Shown here piece after piece: positions 32,890 to 41,877 of a stretch of DNA of 64,000 nt. The notes beneath the pieces are model-generated. The model ran no database searches, had not been told where the DNA came from, and saw only the letters and a program-made list of their open reading frames with translations. Position 1 is the first letter of the stretch; each line of letters starts with the position of its first letter. The DNA is from Salinarimonas rosea DSM 21201 (lineage in GTDB: Bacteria > Pseudomonadota > Alphaproteobacteria > Rhizobiales > Beijerinckiaceae): contig NZ_KE386842.1 of assembly GCF_000429045.1 (NCBI RefSeq), forward strand, positions 124,001-188,000, given 5' to 3'. A program made the position numbers and the translations under genes.

Positions 32890-33693
32890 ATGAAGCGAGC
32901 ACAACTGGCAGTCCTCGGACTCGCATTGGCGGCCGGTGCGGGCGCGATGCTGCTGATGCGCGGCGACCCGCCGCCTCCGCCGCAGGTCCAGGTCGTCGCC
33001 GCGCCTCGGGTCGAGACCACGGCGATCCTCGTCGCCGCGGCGCCCATCCCGATGGGGCAGACGCTTTCGGAGCAGGACCTGCGTTGGCAGGACTGGCCGG
33101 CCAACGCCGTGCCGGAGGGCCTGATCACCCGCGACGCCGGCATCGAGGCCGCCGCCGGCGCCATGGCGCGCCAGAGCATCCTCGCCGGCGAGCCGATCCG
33201 GCTCGAGCGCCTCATCCGCTCCGACGCCGGCGGCTTCATGTCGGCGATCCTGCCCGCGGGCATGCGGGCCGTCTCGATCTCGATCGATTCGCGCGGCTCG
33301 AGCTCGGCGGGCGGCTTCGTCCTGCCCAACGACCGGGTCGACATCATCCGCACCTTCCGCAACGAGAGCGCCTCCCAGCAGGGCGGCGGCGACGTGCTGG
33401 TGTCGGAGACGATCCTGCGCAACGTGCGCATCCTCGCCATCGGCAAGAACGTCCAGGTCGACGAGCAGGGCAATTCCTTCGTCGACGGCGAGCACGCGAC
33501 CCTCGAGCTGACGCCGAGCCAGGCGGAGGCGATCACGCTCGCACAGCGCACCGGCCAGCTCTCGCTCGCGCTGCGCAGCCTCGCCGACGCCGCCCCGACC
33601 GCGGTGGCAGTGGAGGAGGAGGTCGTCGAGGAGCAGCTCGGCAGCCTCGACATCGTGCGCTTCGGCGTCTCCATGCCGACCCCGATCCCGTGA
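32890..33693 (+). CDS. cpaB: Flp pilus assembly protein CpaB (RcpC)
   Basis: 267 residues. One N-terminal membrane segment (AVLGLALAAGAGAMLLMRG) is followed by a Pro-rich spacer. The SAF/beta-clip region comes next (TTAILVAAAPIPMGQTLSEQ, LRWQDWP), then the CpaB domain (MRAVSISIDSRGSSSAGGFV, LPNDRVDIIRTF, NVRILAIGK, HATLELTPSQAEAITLAQRT). It is a periplasmic partner of the CpaC secretin. A CtrA-like TTAACCAT lies upstream. Confidence 0.93.
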   Translation: MKRAQLAVLGLALAAGAGAMLLMRGDPPPPPQVQVVAAPRVETTAILVAAAPIPMGQTLSEQDLRWQDWPANAVPEGLITRDAGIEAAAGAMARQSILAGEPIRLERLIRSDAGGFMSAILPAGMRAVSISIDSRGSSSAGGFVLPNDRVDIIRTFRNESASQQGGGDVLVSETILRNVRILAIGKNVQVDEQGNSFVDGEHATLELTPSQAEAITLAQRTGQLSLALRSLADAAPTAVAVEEEVVEEQLGSLDIVRFGVSMPTPIP

Positions 33694-33704
33694 GGAGAGG
33701 CAGG

Positions 33705-35198
33705 ATGACCCGCGCCCCCGCCCAGAACGCCCCCGCCCCGCCCCGCTCCGCCCGCCGCGCCGGCTTCCTCGGCGTCGCCTCGGCGATCGCGCTCGCCGCG
33801 ACGCTCGTCGCCGGCGCGCCGCCCGCGGCCGCCGTCGACTGGAACCCGAACGCGCCGGGCGCGCACCCGGCCCAGCCGCCCACCGCGCCGATCGTGCGCA
33901 TCGCCGCCGGCGAGGGCGCGATCTCGCGGCGCGTCGACGTCGCGGTCGGCAAGTCGGTGATCGTCGAGCTGCCGGCGGACGCCCGCGAGGTCTTCGTCGC
34001 GAACCCCGCGGTCGCGAACGCGGTGGTGCGCTCGGCCCGCAAGATCTTCCTCATCGGCCAGGCGCCCGGCGCGACCTCGGTCTTCGCCTTCGACGCCGAG
34101 GGCCGCCAGATCGCCTCGCTCGACGTCGACGTCGGCCGCGACCTCCAGGCCCTGCGCCAGACCCTGCGCGGCTCGATCCCCACCGGGCGGATCGACGTGC
34201 GGGCGGCGGGCGATTCGATCCTGCTCACCGGCGAGGTCGATTCGAACCTCGACGCCCAGCGCGCCGTCGACATCGCCAACGCCTTCGTGGGCGCGAGCGC
34301 GGGGGCGACGGGCGCCGTCGTGAACTCGCTCACGGTGGGCGGCGAGGACCAGGTGATGCTGCGCGTCACCGTGGTCGAGGTGGAGCGCTCGGTGCTCAAG
34401 CGCTTCGGCATCGACACGACCGCGGGATGGGCCCCGACCCCGATCGCGGTCGACGAAGGCATCAGCCTCGCGACCACCGGCGCGAACGGCACGGTGCGGG
34501 CCGGGCTCCAGGCCGCCGGCTTCAGCCTGCAGGCGACGCTCAACGCCTTCGAGAGCGCCGGGCTGCTGCGCGTGCTGGCCGAGCCGACGCTCGTCGCGAT
34601 CTCCGGCGAGACGGCGGACTTCCAGGCCGGCGGCGAGATCCCGATCCGCACCTGCTCGGGCACCGGCGTCGACCGGACCTGCGCGATCGAGCTCCTCGAC
34701 TTCGGCGTGAACCTCTCCTTCACGCCGGTCGTGCTCTCGAGCGGGCGCATCTCGCTGCAGGTGGCGACGCGGGTGCGCGAGCTCGACGGCGGCAACTCGA
34801 TCCAGATCGACGGCGCCACCTATCCCGGCTTCAAGACCCGCGAATCGGCGACGAGCCTCGAGCTCGCCTCCGGCTCGACCATCATGACCGCGGGCCTGAT
34901 CTCCTCGCGCGTCGACCGGCGGGTCTCGGGCATGCCGGGGCTGCTCAACCTGCCGATCATCGGCACGCTGTTCCGCTCCCAGGCCTACGACCGTCGCGAG
35001 ACCGAGCTGATGATCCTGGTCACGCCGCTCATCGCCCAGGCGATGGAGCCCTCCGAGGTGGCGCGGCCCGACGACGGCTTCGTCGACGCCTACGACCCGC
35101 AGGCCATCCTGCTCGGGCGGCTCAACCGGCTCTACGGCACCGTCGAGGCGGCCGACCCGGTCGGCCTGCGCGGCACCTTCGGCTTCATCGCGGACTGA
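33705..35198 (+). CDS. cpaC: Flp pilus secretin CpaC (RcpA)
   Basis: 497 residues. A signal peptide (ASAIALAATLVAGAPPAAAV) precedes the pilus N-domain (VAVGKSVIVELPADAREVFV). A BON-like segment follows (SILLTGEVDSNLDAQRAVDI), then the secretin barrel, ending PGLLNLPIIGTLFRSQAYDR and RETELMILVTPLI, the type II/III secretin signature. It forms the outer-membrane channel for the Flp pilus. The Cys pair in PIRTCSGTGVDRTCAIELL is unusual inside a secretin. The ATG follows AGGAGAGGCAGG. Confidence 0.94.
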   Translation: MTRAPAQNAPAPPRSARRAGFLGVASAIALAATLVAGAPPAAAVDWNPNAPGAHPAQPPTAPIVRIAAGEGAISRRVDVAVGKSVIVELPADAREVFVANPAVANAVVRSARKIFLIGQAPGATSVFAFDAEGRQIASLDVDVGRDLQALRQTLRGSIPTGRIDVRAAGDSILLTGEVDSNLDAQRAVDIANAFVGASAGATGAVVNSLTVGGEDQVMLRVTVVEVERSVLKRFGIDTTAGWAPTPIAVDEGISLATTGANGTVRAGLQAAGFSLQATLNAFESAGLLRVLAEPTLVAISGETADFQAGGEIPIRTCSGTGVDRTCAIELLDFGVNLSFTPVVLSSGRISLQVATRVRELDGGNSIQIDGATYPGFKTRESATSLELASGSTIMTAGLISSRVDRRVSGMPGLLNLPIIGTLFRSQAYDRRETELMILVTPLIAQAMEPSEVARPDDGFVDAYDPQAILLGRLNRLYGTVEAADPVGLRGTFGFIAD

Positions 35199-35249
35199 CC
35201 GGGTCCTCGCCCCGCGAGAGGACGCCTCACCAGAGGACCACGACGAGAG

Positions 35250-35954
35250 ATGGCCCGCATGATTTCCGCCAGCACCCGGACCCGCACCGGCAGGCTCGCC
35301 CGCCTCGCGCTCGTCGCCGGGGTCGCCGCGACGCTCGGCGCCTGCGCCGACCGCGTGATCCAGACCGGCTCGACGGCCTATCCGCACGACTACCGCGAGC
35401 GCCACCCGATCGCGCTCCAGCAGGCGCCGGAGGTGCTCGACGTGATCGTGCGCGGTGTCGGGCTCGACCGGCGCCAGCGCACCGACGTCGCCGCCTTCGC
35501 CGAAGGCTATCGCCAGGGCGGCAGCGGCGCGCTGCACGTGCAGGTGCCGCAGGGCGGCGACGAGGTCGGCACGCGCCGCACCCTCGACGCGGTGCGCGCG
35601 ACGCTCGCCGAGTCCGGCGTGCCGGCGACCTACCTCTCGCTCACGACCTACCGCCCGGGCGATCCGAGCCTCGCGGCGGCGATCCGGCTGTCCTACCGCG
35701 CGCTGCAGGCGCGGGTGCAGAGCCGCTGCGGGCTCTGGCCGCAGGATCTCGGCGTGTCGGACGCGGCCTTCAACCTGCGCAACGAGCCCTACTGGAATCT
35801 CGGCTGCGCCACGCAGGCCAACGTCGCCGCCCAGACGGCGGATCCGGTCGACCTGGTGCGCGGCCGCACCCGGACCCCGTCGGACGTCCAGGCTCGCCTG
35901 CCCGACATCCGGGCGGTCCGCGAGGCGACCTCGCCGGCGACCGGCAACGAATGA
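35250..35954 (+). CDS. cpaD: Pilus assembly lipoprotein CpaD
   Basis: 234 residues. The signal ends in a lipobox, VAATLGACADRV, with the lipid-modified Cys near residue 33. The CpaD core is present: YPHDYRERHPIALQQAPEVL, YRPGDPSLAAAIRLSYRALQ and NEPYWNLGCATQANVAAQTA, the last being very characteristic with its NLGCA. It probably acts with the CpaC secretin at the outer membrane. The stop overlaps an ATG, an alternative start for cpaE. Confidence 0.93.
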   Translation: MARMISASTRTRTGRLARLALVAGVAATLGACADRVIQTGSTAYPHDYRERHPIALQQAPEVLDVIVRGVGLDRRQRTDVAAFAEGYRQGGSGALHVQVPQGGDEVGTRRTLDAVRATLAESGVPATYLSLTTYRPGDPSLAAAIRLSYRALQARVQSRCGLWPQDLGVSDAAFNLRNEPYWNLGCATQANVAAQTADPVDLVRGRTRTPSDVQARLPDIRAVREATSPATGNE

Positions 35955-35983
35955 GCGCGCCCGTCGAGGGAGGAACACGACCG

Positions 35984-37234
35984 ATGACCGAGAGCCCGCC
36001 GCGCGACGACCTGATCCCGCCGGTCCCGCGCATCACGCTGCAGGCCTTCTGCGAGACCGCGGAGGTGGCCGCGGCCCTGGAGGCCGCCGCCGCCGACCGG
36101 CGGATGGTCAAGGCGCACGTGCGCGTCCAGACCGGCGGCGTCCCCGCCGCCGTCGCCGCCTACTCGCAGGCCCCGACGCCCAACGTCGTGCTGCTCGAGA
36201 CCCGCATGACCTCGCAGCCGGACTTCCTGGCCCAGCTCGACCAGCTCTCGGAGGTGTGCGATGCGGGCAGCAAGGTGATGGTGCTCGGCCACGTCAACGA
36301 CGTGGGCTTCTACCGCGAGCTGATCCGGCGCGGGGTGAGCGAGTACCTCATCGCCCCGGTCGAGCCGATCGACCTCGTCCGGGCGGTCTCGGGCCTCTAC
36401 GCCACCCCCGGCGCGCCGCCGGTGGGGCGTACCGTCGCCGTGATCGGCGCCAAGGGCGGCGTCGGCGCCTCGACGGTGGCGCACAATCTCGGCTGGTCGT
36501 TCTCGCGCAAGCTCGCCATGGCCACCGTGATCGTCGACCTCGACATCGCCTTCGGCACGGCGGGGCTCGACTTCAACCAGGCCCCGCCGCAGGGCATCGC
36601 CGAGGCGATCTTCGCGCCCGACCGGCTCGACGCCAACATGGTCGACCGGCTGCTCTCGAAGTGCTCCGACCGGCTCAGCCTGCTGACGGCGCCCGCCGTG
36701 CTCGACCGCACCTGCGACCTCACCGAGACCGCCTTCGACCAGATCATCGACATCCTGCGCACGTCGACGCCGGCGATCGTGCTCGACGTGCCCCACGTCT
36801 GGACCGCCTGGGCGCGCCGGGTGCTGATCGGTGCGGACGAGGTCGTCGTCGTGGCCGCCCCCGAGCTCGCCTCGCTGCGCAACGCCAAGAACCTCGTCGA
36901 CCTGCTGCGGCAGGCGCGGCCCAACGACCGCCCGCCGCGGGTCGTGCTCAACCAGGCGAGCCTCGCCAAGCGCCCGGAGATCGCCGCGGCCGACTTCGCC
37001 AAGGCGCTCGACGTGGCCCTCTCGGCCGCGATCCCCTTCGACGCCCAGCTCTTCGGCACGGCGGCGAACAACGGGCAGATGGTGGCGGAGATCCAGCCGG
37101 GATCGAAGCCGGCGGAGGCCTTCGACGAGCTGGCGCAGGCGATCGCCGGGCGTCCCGCCGAGCGCCGGGGCGCGCGCGCGGCGAGCCTGCTCGACCCGCT
37201 CCTGTCGAAGATCGTGCGCCGCAAAGCCTCCTGA
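35984..37234 (+). CDS. cpaE: Pilus assembly ATPase-like protein CpaE (TadZ)
   Basis: 416 residues. The N-terminal receiver-like half (VVLLETRM, VMVLGHVNDVGFYRELIRRG) lacks the phospho-Asp pocket. The C-terminal MinD/ParA-like half has AVIGAKGGVGASTVAHNLGW, a deviant Walker A in which the second Lys is replaced by Ala, as usual for CpaE/TadZ. DLDIAFGTAGLDFNQAP follows. It places the Tad machinery at a cell pole in studied species. Start 35984 has GGGAGGAA 9 bases ahead; an in-frame ATG at 35951 overlaps the cpaD stop. Confidence 0.92.
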   Translation: MTESPPRDDLIPPVPRITLQAFCETAEVAAALEAAAADRRMVKAHVRVQTGGVPAAVAAYSQAPTPNVVLLETRMTSQPDFLAQLDQLSEVCDAGSKVMVLGHVNDVGFYRELIRRGVSEYLIAPVEPIDLVRAVSGLYATPGAPPVGRTVAVIGAKGGVGASTVAHNLGWSFSRKLAMATVIVDLDIAFGTAGLDFNQAPPQGIAEAIFAPDRLDANMVDRLLSKCSDRLSLLTAPAVLDRTCDLTETAFDQIIDILRTSTPAIVLDVPHVWTAWARRVLIGADEVVVVAAPELASLRNAKNLVDLLRQARPNDRPPRVVLNQASLAKRPEIAAADFAKALDVALSAAIPFDAQLFGTAANNGQMVAEIQPGSKPAEAFDELAQAIAGRPAERRGARAASLLDPLLSKIVRRKAS

Positions 37235-37265
37235 GGCGACGCGGCGAACCGGAGAGTGAACCAGC

Positions 37266-38759
37266 ATGTTCGGCAAACGATCGACGTCCGGGACCGCGAG
37301 CGACGCCGCTCCCCGCCCGATCCACGCCGCCCCCGCCCCGGCGCCCCAGCCTGCGGCGGAGCCCCATCCGAGCCCGGTCCCGGTTCTCGCCGAGGCCGGC
37401 TACGTGCCCGCGTCCTCGCTAGAGCCGCGGGCCGTGCGCGAGAAGCCGCTCGTGGTGGAGGAGCGGCAGAAGTCCGACAAGTACTACCAGACCAAGAGCA
37501 TGGTGTTCGGGGCCCTGATCGAGGCCATCGACCTGTCCCAGCTCTCGCGCCTCGACGCCGATTCGGCGCGCGAGGAGATCCGTGACATCGTCAACGAGAT
37601 CATCGCCCTCAAGAACGTCGTGCTCTCCATCGCCGAGCAGGAGGAACTGCTCGAGGACATCTGCAACGACGTGCTCGGCTACGGGCCGCTGGAGCCGCTT
37701 CTGGCGCGCGACGACATCGCCGACATCATGGTGAACGGCGCCAACAAGGCCTACATCGAGGTCTCGGGCAAGATCCAGCTCACCAACGTGCGCTTCCGCG
37801 ACAACCAGCAGCTGATGAACATCTGCCAGCGGATCGTCAGCCAGGTGGGCCGGCGCGTCGACGAATCGAGCCCGATCTGCGACGCGCGCCTGCCGGACGG
37901 CTCGCGCGTCAACGTCATCGCGCCGCCGCTCTCGCTCGACGGCCCGGCGCTCACCATCCGCAAGTTCAAGAAGGACAAGCTCACCCTCGACCAGCTCACG
38001 CGCTTCGGCGCGATCTCGCAGCCGGGGGCGGACATCCTCAAGATCATCGGCCGGGTGCGGGCCAACACCGTCATCTCCGGCGGCACGGGCTCGGGCAAGA
38101 CGACGCTGCTCAACTGCCTGACGAACTACATCGAGCACGACGAGCGCATCATCACCTGCGAGGACGCCGCCGAGCTCCAGCTCCAGCAGCCGCACGTCGT
38201 GCGCCTGGAGACGCGCCCGCCCAACCTCGAGGGCCAGGGCCAGATCACCATGCGCGACCTCGTGCGCAACTGCCTGCGCATGCGCCCCGAGCGGATCATC
38301 GTCGGCGAGGTGCGCGGACCGGAGGCGTTCGACCTGCTCCAGGCCATGAACACCGGCCACGACGGCTCGATGGGGACGCTGCACGCCAACTCCCCGCGCG
38401 AGTGCCTGTCGCGTATCGAATCGATGATCACCATGGGCGGCTTCGCCCTGCCCTCGCGCACGATCCGCGAGATGATCGTCTCCTCGATCGACGTCATCAT
38501 CCAGGCCGCGCGCCTGCGCGACGGCTCGCGGCGGATCACGCACATCACCGAGGTGCTCGGGATGGAGGGCGACGTGATCATCACCCAGGACGTCGTCGTC
38601 TACGACATCATGGGCGAGGACGCGAACGGACGGCTGATCGGGCGCCACCGCTCCACCGGCGTCGGCCGCCCGCGCTTCTGGGAGCGCGCCCGCTACTACG
38701 GATGCGAGGCGGCGCTCGCCGCCGCCCTCGACAAGCTCGAGCCGAGCGACGCCGAATGA
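37266..38759 (+). CDS. cpaF: Flp pilus secretion ATPase CpaF (TadA)
   Basis: 497 residues. A Pro/Ala-rich N-terminal tail of about 60 residues precedes the type II/IV secretion ATPase. Walker A is VISGGTGSGKTTLLNCLTNY, the Asp box ITCEDAAELQLQQPHVVRLE, Walker B RPERIIVGEVRGPEAFDLLQ and the His box GHDGSMGTLHANSPRECLSR. YKM-like contacts seen as DNQQLMNICQRIVSQVGRRV belong to the N-terminal subdomain. The hexameric ATPase drives pilus extension through TadB/TadC. Confidence 0.96.
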   Translation: MFGKRSTSGTASDAAPRPIHAAPAPAPQPAAEPHPSPVPVLAEAGYVPASSLEPRAVREKPLVVEERQKSDKYYQTKSMVFGALIEAIDLSQLSRLDADSAREEIRDIVNEIIALKNVVLSIAEQEELLEDICNDVLGYGPLEPLLARDDIADIMVNGANKAYIEVSGKIQLTNVRFRDNQQLMNICQRIVSQVGRRVDESSPICDARLPDGSRVNVIAPPLSLDGPALTIRKFKKDKLTLDQLTRFGAISQPGADILKIIGRVRANTVISGGTGSGKTTLLNCLTNYIEHDERIITCEDAAELQLQQPHVVRLETRPPNLEGQGQITMRDLVRNCLRMRPERIIVGEVRGPEAFDLLQAMNTGHDGSMGTLHANSPRECLSRIESMITMGGFALPSRTIREMIVSSIDVIIQAARLRDGSRRITHITEVLGMEGDVIITQDVVVYDIMGEDANGRLIGRHRSTGVGRPRFWERARYYGCEAALAAALDKLEPSDAE

Positions 38760-38775
38760 ACCGGGGAAGCGCGCC

Positions 38776-39753
38776 ATGGACCTGAACGCGATCGCCGTCG
38801 CCGTCTTCGCCACCGTCGCGGTGGGCGGGGTCGCATGGGTCTTCCTCTACCCGCTCCTGTCGGGCGAGCGCCGCGCCGAGAAGCGGCAGCAGACGCTCGT
38901 CATGCGCACGCCCGAGGCGCGGATGGAGCGCGTCAACGCCGCCGCGCGCCGCGAGCAGATCGCGCAGAGCCTCAAGGACCTCGATTCCGCCGCGAAGGGC
39001 AGCAAGGCCAAGCTCACGCTCGAGCAGCGCCTGACCCAGGCGGGCCTCGACTGGGCCCCGAAGAAGTTCTGGATCGCCAGCGCCGGGTGCGGCCTCGTCT
39101 TCGCGCTCCTGACCTTCGTGGGCACGACGTCCCCCGTGATCGCCCTCCTCGCCGGCTTCGCCGGCGCCTTCGGCGTGCCGCGCTGGACGCTGGCCTACCT
39201 GACGAAAAAGCGCATCGCCGGCTTCATCTCCGAGCTGCCGAACGCCATCGACATCATCGTGCGCGGCATCCGCTCGGGCCTGCCGCTCGGCGACTGCATG
39301 CGCGAGATCGCCTACAACGCGCGCGAGCCGCTGCGCTCCGAGTTCCGGCTCGTGATGGAGTCGCAGTCGGTCGGCGTGCCGCTGTCGGAATCGATCACCA
39401 AGCTGGCGCAGCGGGTACCGGTGCCGGAGGCCAACTTCTTCGCCATCGTCATCACCATCCAGTCCAAGGCCGGCGGCAACCTGTCCGAGGCGCTCGGCAA
39501 CCTGTCGCGCGTCCTGCGCGATCGCAAGAAGATGCAGGACAAGGTCAAGGCCATGAGCACGGAGGCGAAGACCTCGGCCGCCATCATCGGAGCGCTGCCC
39601 TTCGGCGTGGCGCTGATCACCTTCTTCACCAGCCCGGACTACATTTCCCTGCTCTGGACCACGCTGCTCGGCAAGATCGTGCTCGGCGTGTGCGCCGTCT
39701 GGATGACCATCGGCGTGCTCGTGATGCGCAAGATGATCAACTTCGAGGTCTGA
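38776..39753 (+). CDS. tadB: Tad inner-membrane platform protein TadB
   Basis: 325 residues. N-terminal membrane segment, a cytoplasmic stretch (ARREQIAQSLKDLD), then a type II secretion F-domain: ELPNAIDIIVRGIRSGLPLG, DCMREIAY, GGNLSEALGNLSRVLRDRKK, followed by two C-terminal helices. It forms the inner-membrane core with TadC above the CpaF ATPase. The ATG is 16 bases from the cpaF stop. Confidence 0.94.
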   Translation: MDLNAIAVAVFATVAVGGVAWVFLYPLLSGERRAEKRQQTLVMRTPEARMERVNAAARREQIAQSLKDLDSAAKGSKAKLTLEQRLTQAGLDWAPKKFWIASAGCGLVFALLTFVGTTSPVIALLAGFAGAFGVPRWTLAYLTKKRIAGFISELPNAIDIIVRGIRSGLPLGDCMREIAYNAREPLRSEFRLVMESQSVGVPLSESITKLAQRVPVPEANFFAIVITIQSKAGGNLSEALGNLSRVLRDRKKMQDKVKAMSTEAKTSAAIIGALPFGVALITFFTSPDYISLLWTTLLGKIVLGVCAVWMTIGVLVMRKMINFEV

Positions 39754-39762
39754 GGGCGCGCC

Positions 39763-40725
39763 ATGGACCTCTTCTCCGATCCCAACATCGTCCCGATGCT
39801 GCTCGCGGGCGTCGCCGCGGCGGCGACCGTGTGGTCGCTCGCGATGTCGCTCGTGCCGGCGGACACGCTCGACAAGCGCCTCAAGGCGGTGGCGGTCGAG
39901 CGCGAGAAGATCCGCGCGCGCGAGCGCGAGCGGATGAACGCCGATCGCCAGCGCGCGACCCTGCGCCAGCGCCCGACGACGCGCCTCAAGGAGCTCGTCG
40001 ACCGCTTCAAGCTCTCGGACTGGCTCGGCACGGAGACCGCGAAGGCGCAGCTCGTCCAGGCGGGCTATCGCGGGCAGAAGGCGGAATACACCTTCCTGTT
40101 CTTCCGCCTCGTGACGCCGATCGCGTTCCTGCTGTTCGGCTTCCTGTACCTGTTCTTCGTCAACGACCACGATCTCGCGCCGCTCCTGCGCGTCGCCGGG
40201 GTGATGACGGCGGCCTACCTCGGCATCAAGGCGCCGGAGCTCTACCTGTCGAACCAGCGCTCGAAGCGCCAGCTCTCCCTCAAGCGCGCCTGGCCGGACG
40301 CGCTCGACCTCCTGCTGATCTGCGTCGAATCGGGCATGTCGATCGAGCAGGCCTTCAAGCGGGTGGGCGCCGAGGTCGGCGCGAACTCGATCCCGCTCGC
40401 CGAGGAGTTCGCCCTCACCAGCGCCGAGATGGCCTACCTCAGCGATAGGCGCCAGGCCTACGAGAACCTCGCCCATCGCACCGGGCTCGAGCCGGTCAAG
40501 AGCGTCGTCACCGCGCTCGTCCAGGCCGAGCGCTACGGCACGCCGCTCGGCCAGGCGCTGCGCGTGCTCGCGCAGGAGAGCCGCGACACGCGCCTCAACG
40601 AGGCGGAGAAGAAGGCGGCCTCGCTGCCGCCCAAGCTCACCGTGCCGATGATCATCTTCTTCCTTCCGATCCTGTTCGCGGTGCTGCTGACGCCCGCGGC
40701 GGTGCAGGTGATGGACGCGTTCTGA
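39763..40725 (+). CDS. tadC: Tad inner-membrane platform protein TadC
   Basis: 320 residues with the same F-domain architecture as TadB: WPDALDLLLICVESGMSIEQ, AFKRVG, RTGLEPVKSVVTALVQAERY, GTPLGQALRVLAQESRDTRL. Two terminal helices follow (LPPKLTVPMIIFFLPILFAV). It is the last cpa/tad gene here; tadD, tadE, tadF and tadG are not in the cluster. Its stop (40723-40725) abuts the stop of the convergent flavoprotein gene with no base between. Confidence 0.94.
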   Translation: MDLFSDPNIVPMLLAGVAAAATVWSLAMSLVPADTLDKRLKAVAVEREKIRARERERMNADRQRATLRQRPTTRLKELVDRFKLSDWLGTETAKAQLVQAGYRGQKAEYTFLFFRLVTPIAFLLFGFLYLFFVNDHDLAPLLRVAGVMTAAYLGIKAPELYLSNQRSKRQLSLKRAWPDALDLLLICVESGMSIEQAFKRVGAEVGANSIPLAEEFALTSAEMAYLSDRRQAYENLAHRTGLEPVKSVVTALVQAERYGTPLGQALRVLAQESRDTRLNEAEKKAASLPPKLTVPMIIFFLPILFAVLLTPAAVQVMDAF

Positions 40726-41877
40726 TCACGGACGCGGCCCGAGGGCCGCGCGCCAGGCGGTCTCCGGCACCCGCGTCGCCGCCGCGATCCCCGCGGCCGC
40801 CGCCGGCGCGAGCCGCGTGCCCGCGACGAGGGCGGCGCGGCCGAGCCCGCCGGCGGCGAGCCGCTCCAGCCCCCGCGCGCGCCCGATCGCCGGGCCGATC
40901 GCCGCCGCGAGCCGGGCGTGGTGGCGCCCCTCGTCCTCCCCGGCGACGAGCGCGTTCGCGGCCGCGAGGCCGCCGTAGAGCGCCATCGCCATCCCGTCCC
41001 CGCAGAACGACGGCACGACCCCCGCCTGGTCGCCGACGCGCAGGAGCGCCTGCGGGTCGGCGGACGACGGGCGGTGGACGAAGCCGTAGGGGATGCGCCC
41101 GACGGCGCGGGGCCGCTCACCCAGGAGGCGCGCGTCCGCGACGAGGGCCTCGAGCGCCGGCGTCCCGGCGGCGATGCCGGCGATCAGCCCCGGCAGCCCG
41201 CCGGCCTCGCGCAGCCGCCCCCCGGGCGCGACGAGGCACAGGTTCGCGCGCCCGCCCTCGACCCGCTGCAGGCCGGCATAGCCGCCGTCGAAGAGGACGA
41301 GCACGATGCGCTCCTCGAGCCGCGCCTCGGCGCCGGGCGCGAGCGCGAGACGGACCTTCAGCCCCACGAGGCCGGGATCGGCCGGGTCGGGGCGGGCGTG
41401 GCCGCGCAGGTCGTGCTTGCCGGTGGCGAGGACGACACGCGCGGCCGTCGCGACGTCGCCGCCGTCGAGCCGCGCGCTCCAGCGCCCGCCCTGCCGCGCG
41501 AGCGCGCGCACCGCCCGGCCGCGGCGCAGGTCGACGCCGGCCGCGGCGGCGCGCGCGAGGAGCGCCTCGTCGAGGCGGGCGCGGGAGAGGCCGCGGGCGA
41601 CGAAGGGCAGGCCCGCCTCCGCCGTGCGCGCGCCGTGCACGAGCGCGAGCCGGGAGATCGCGGGGCTGCCGGCGAGCACGTCGGCGAGACCCAAACCCTC
41701 GAGCATGGCGGCGGCCTCCGCCGACAGGAACTCGCCGCAGACCTTGTCGTGCGCGCCCGCCTCGCGCTCGACGAGGACGACGTCCGCGCCCGCCTCGGCG
41801 AGCCGGATGGCGCAGGCGGCGCCGGCGAGGCCGCCGCCGACGACCAGGACGTCGCTCCCGTCGACGCCGCCGCTCAC
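40726..41877 (-). CDS. FAD-dependent oxidoreductase (geranylgeranyl reductase/UbiH-like) of the PKS cassette
   Basis: 383 residues. DVLVVGGGLAGAACAIRLAE is the Rossmann FAD motif; GAHDKVCGEFLSAEAAAMLE matches the K-x-CGE-x-LS segment of geranylgeranyl-reductase-like flavoproteins; LLRVGDQAGVVPSFCGDGMA is the second FAD motif (GD-x-AG). The GTG start overlaps the methyltransferase stop (GTGA). It probably oxidises or hydroxylates the phenolic product of the type III PKS, as flavoproteins do in srsABC-type phenolic-lipid operons; product identity is unknown. Confidence 0.85.
   Translation of the reverse strand: MSGGVDGSDVLVVGGGLAGAACAIRLAEAGADVVLVEREAGAHDKVCGEFLSAEAAAMLEGLGLADVLAGSPAISRLALVHGARTAEAGLPFVARGLSRARLDEALLARAAAAGVDLRRGRAVRALARQGGRWSARLDGGDVATAARVVLATGKHDLRGHARPDPADPGLVGLKVRLALAPGAEARLEERIVLVLFDGGYAGLQRVEGGRANLCLVAPGGRLREAGGLPGLIAGIAAGTPALEALVADARLLGERPRAVGRIPYGFVHRPSSADPQALLRVGDQAGVVPSFCGDGMAMALYGGLAAANALVAGEDEGRHHARLAAAIGPAIGRARGLERLAAGGLGRAALVAGTRLAPAAAAGIAAATRVPETAWRAALGPRP

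Noticed and set aside
32817-35978. Open frame of more than 1000 codons antisense to cpaB-cpaC-cpaD
   Set aside because: It is opposite genes with unmistakable domains; its own sequence has no motif.
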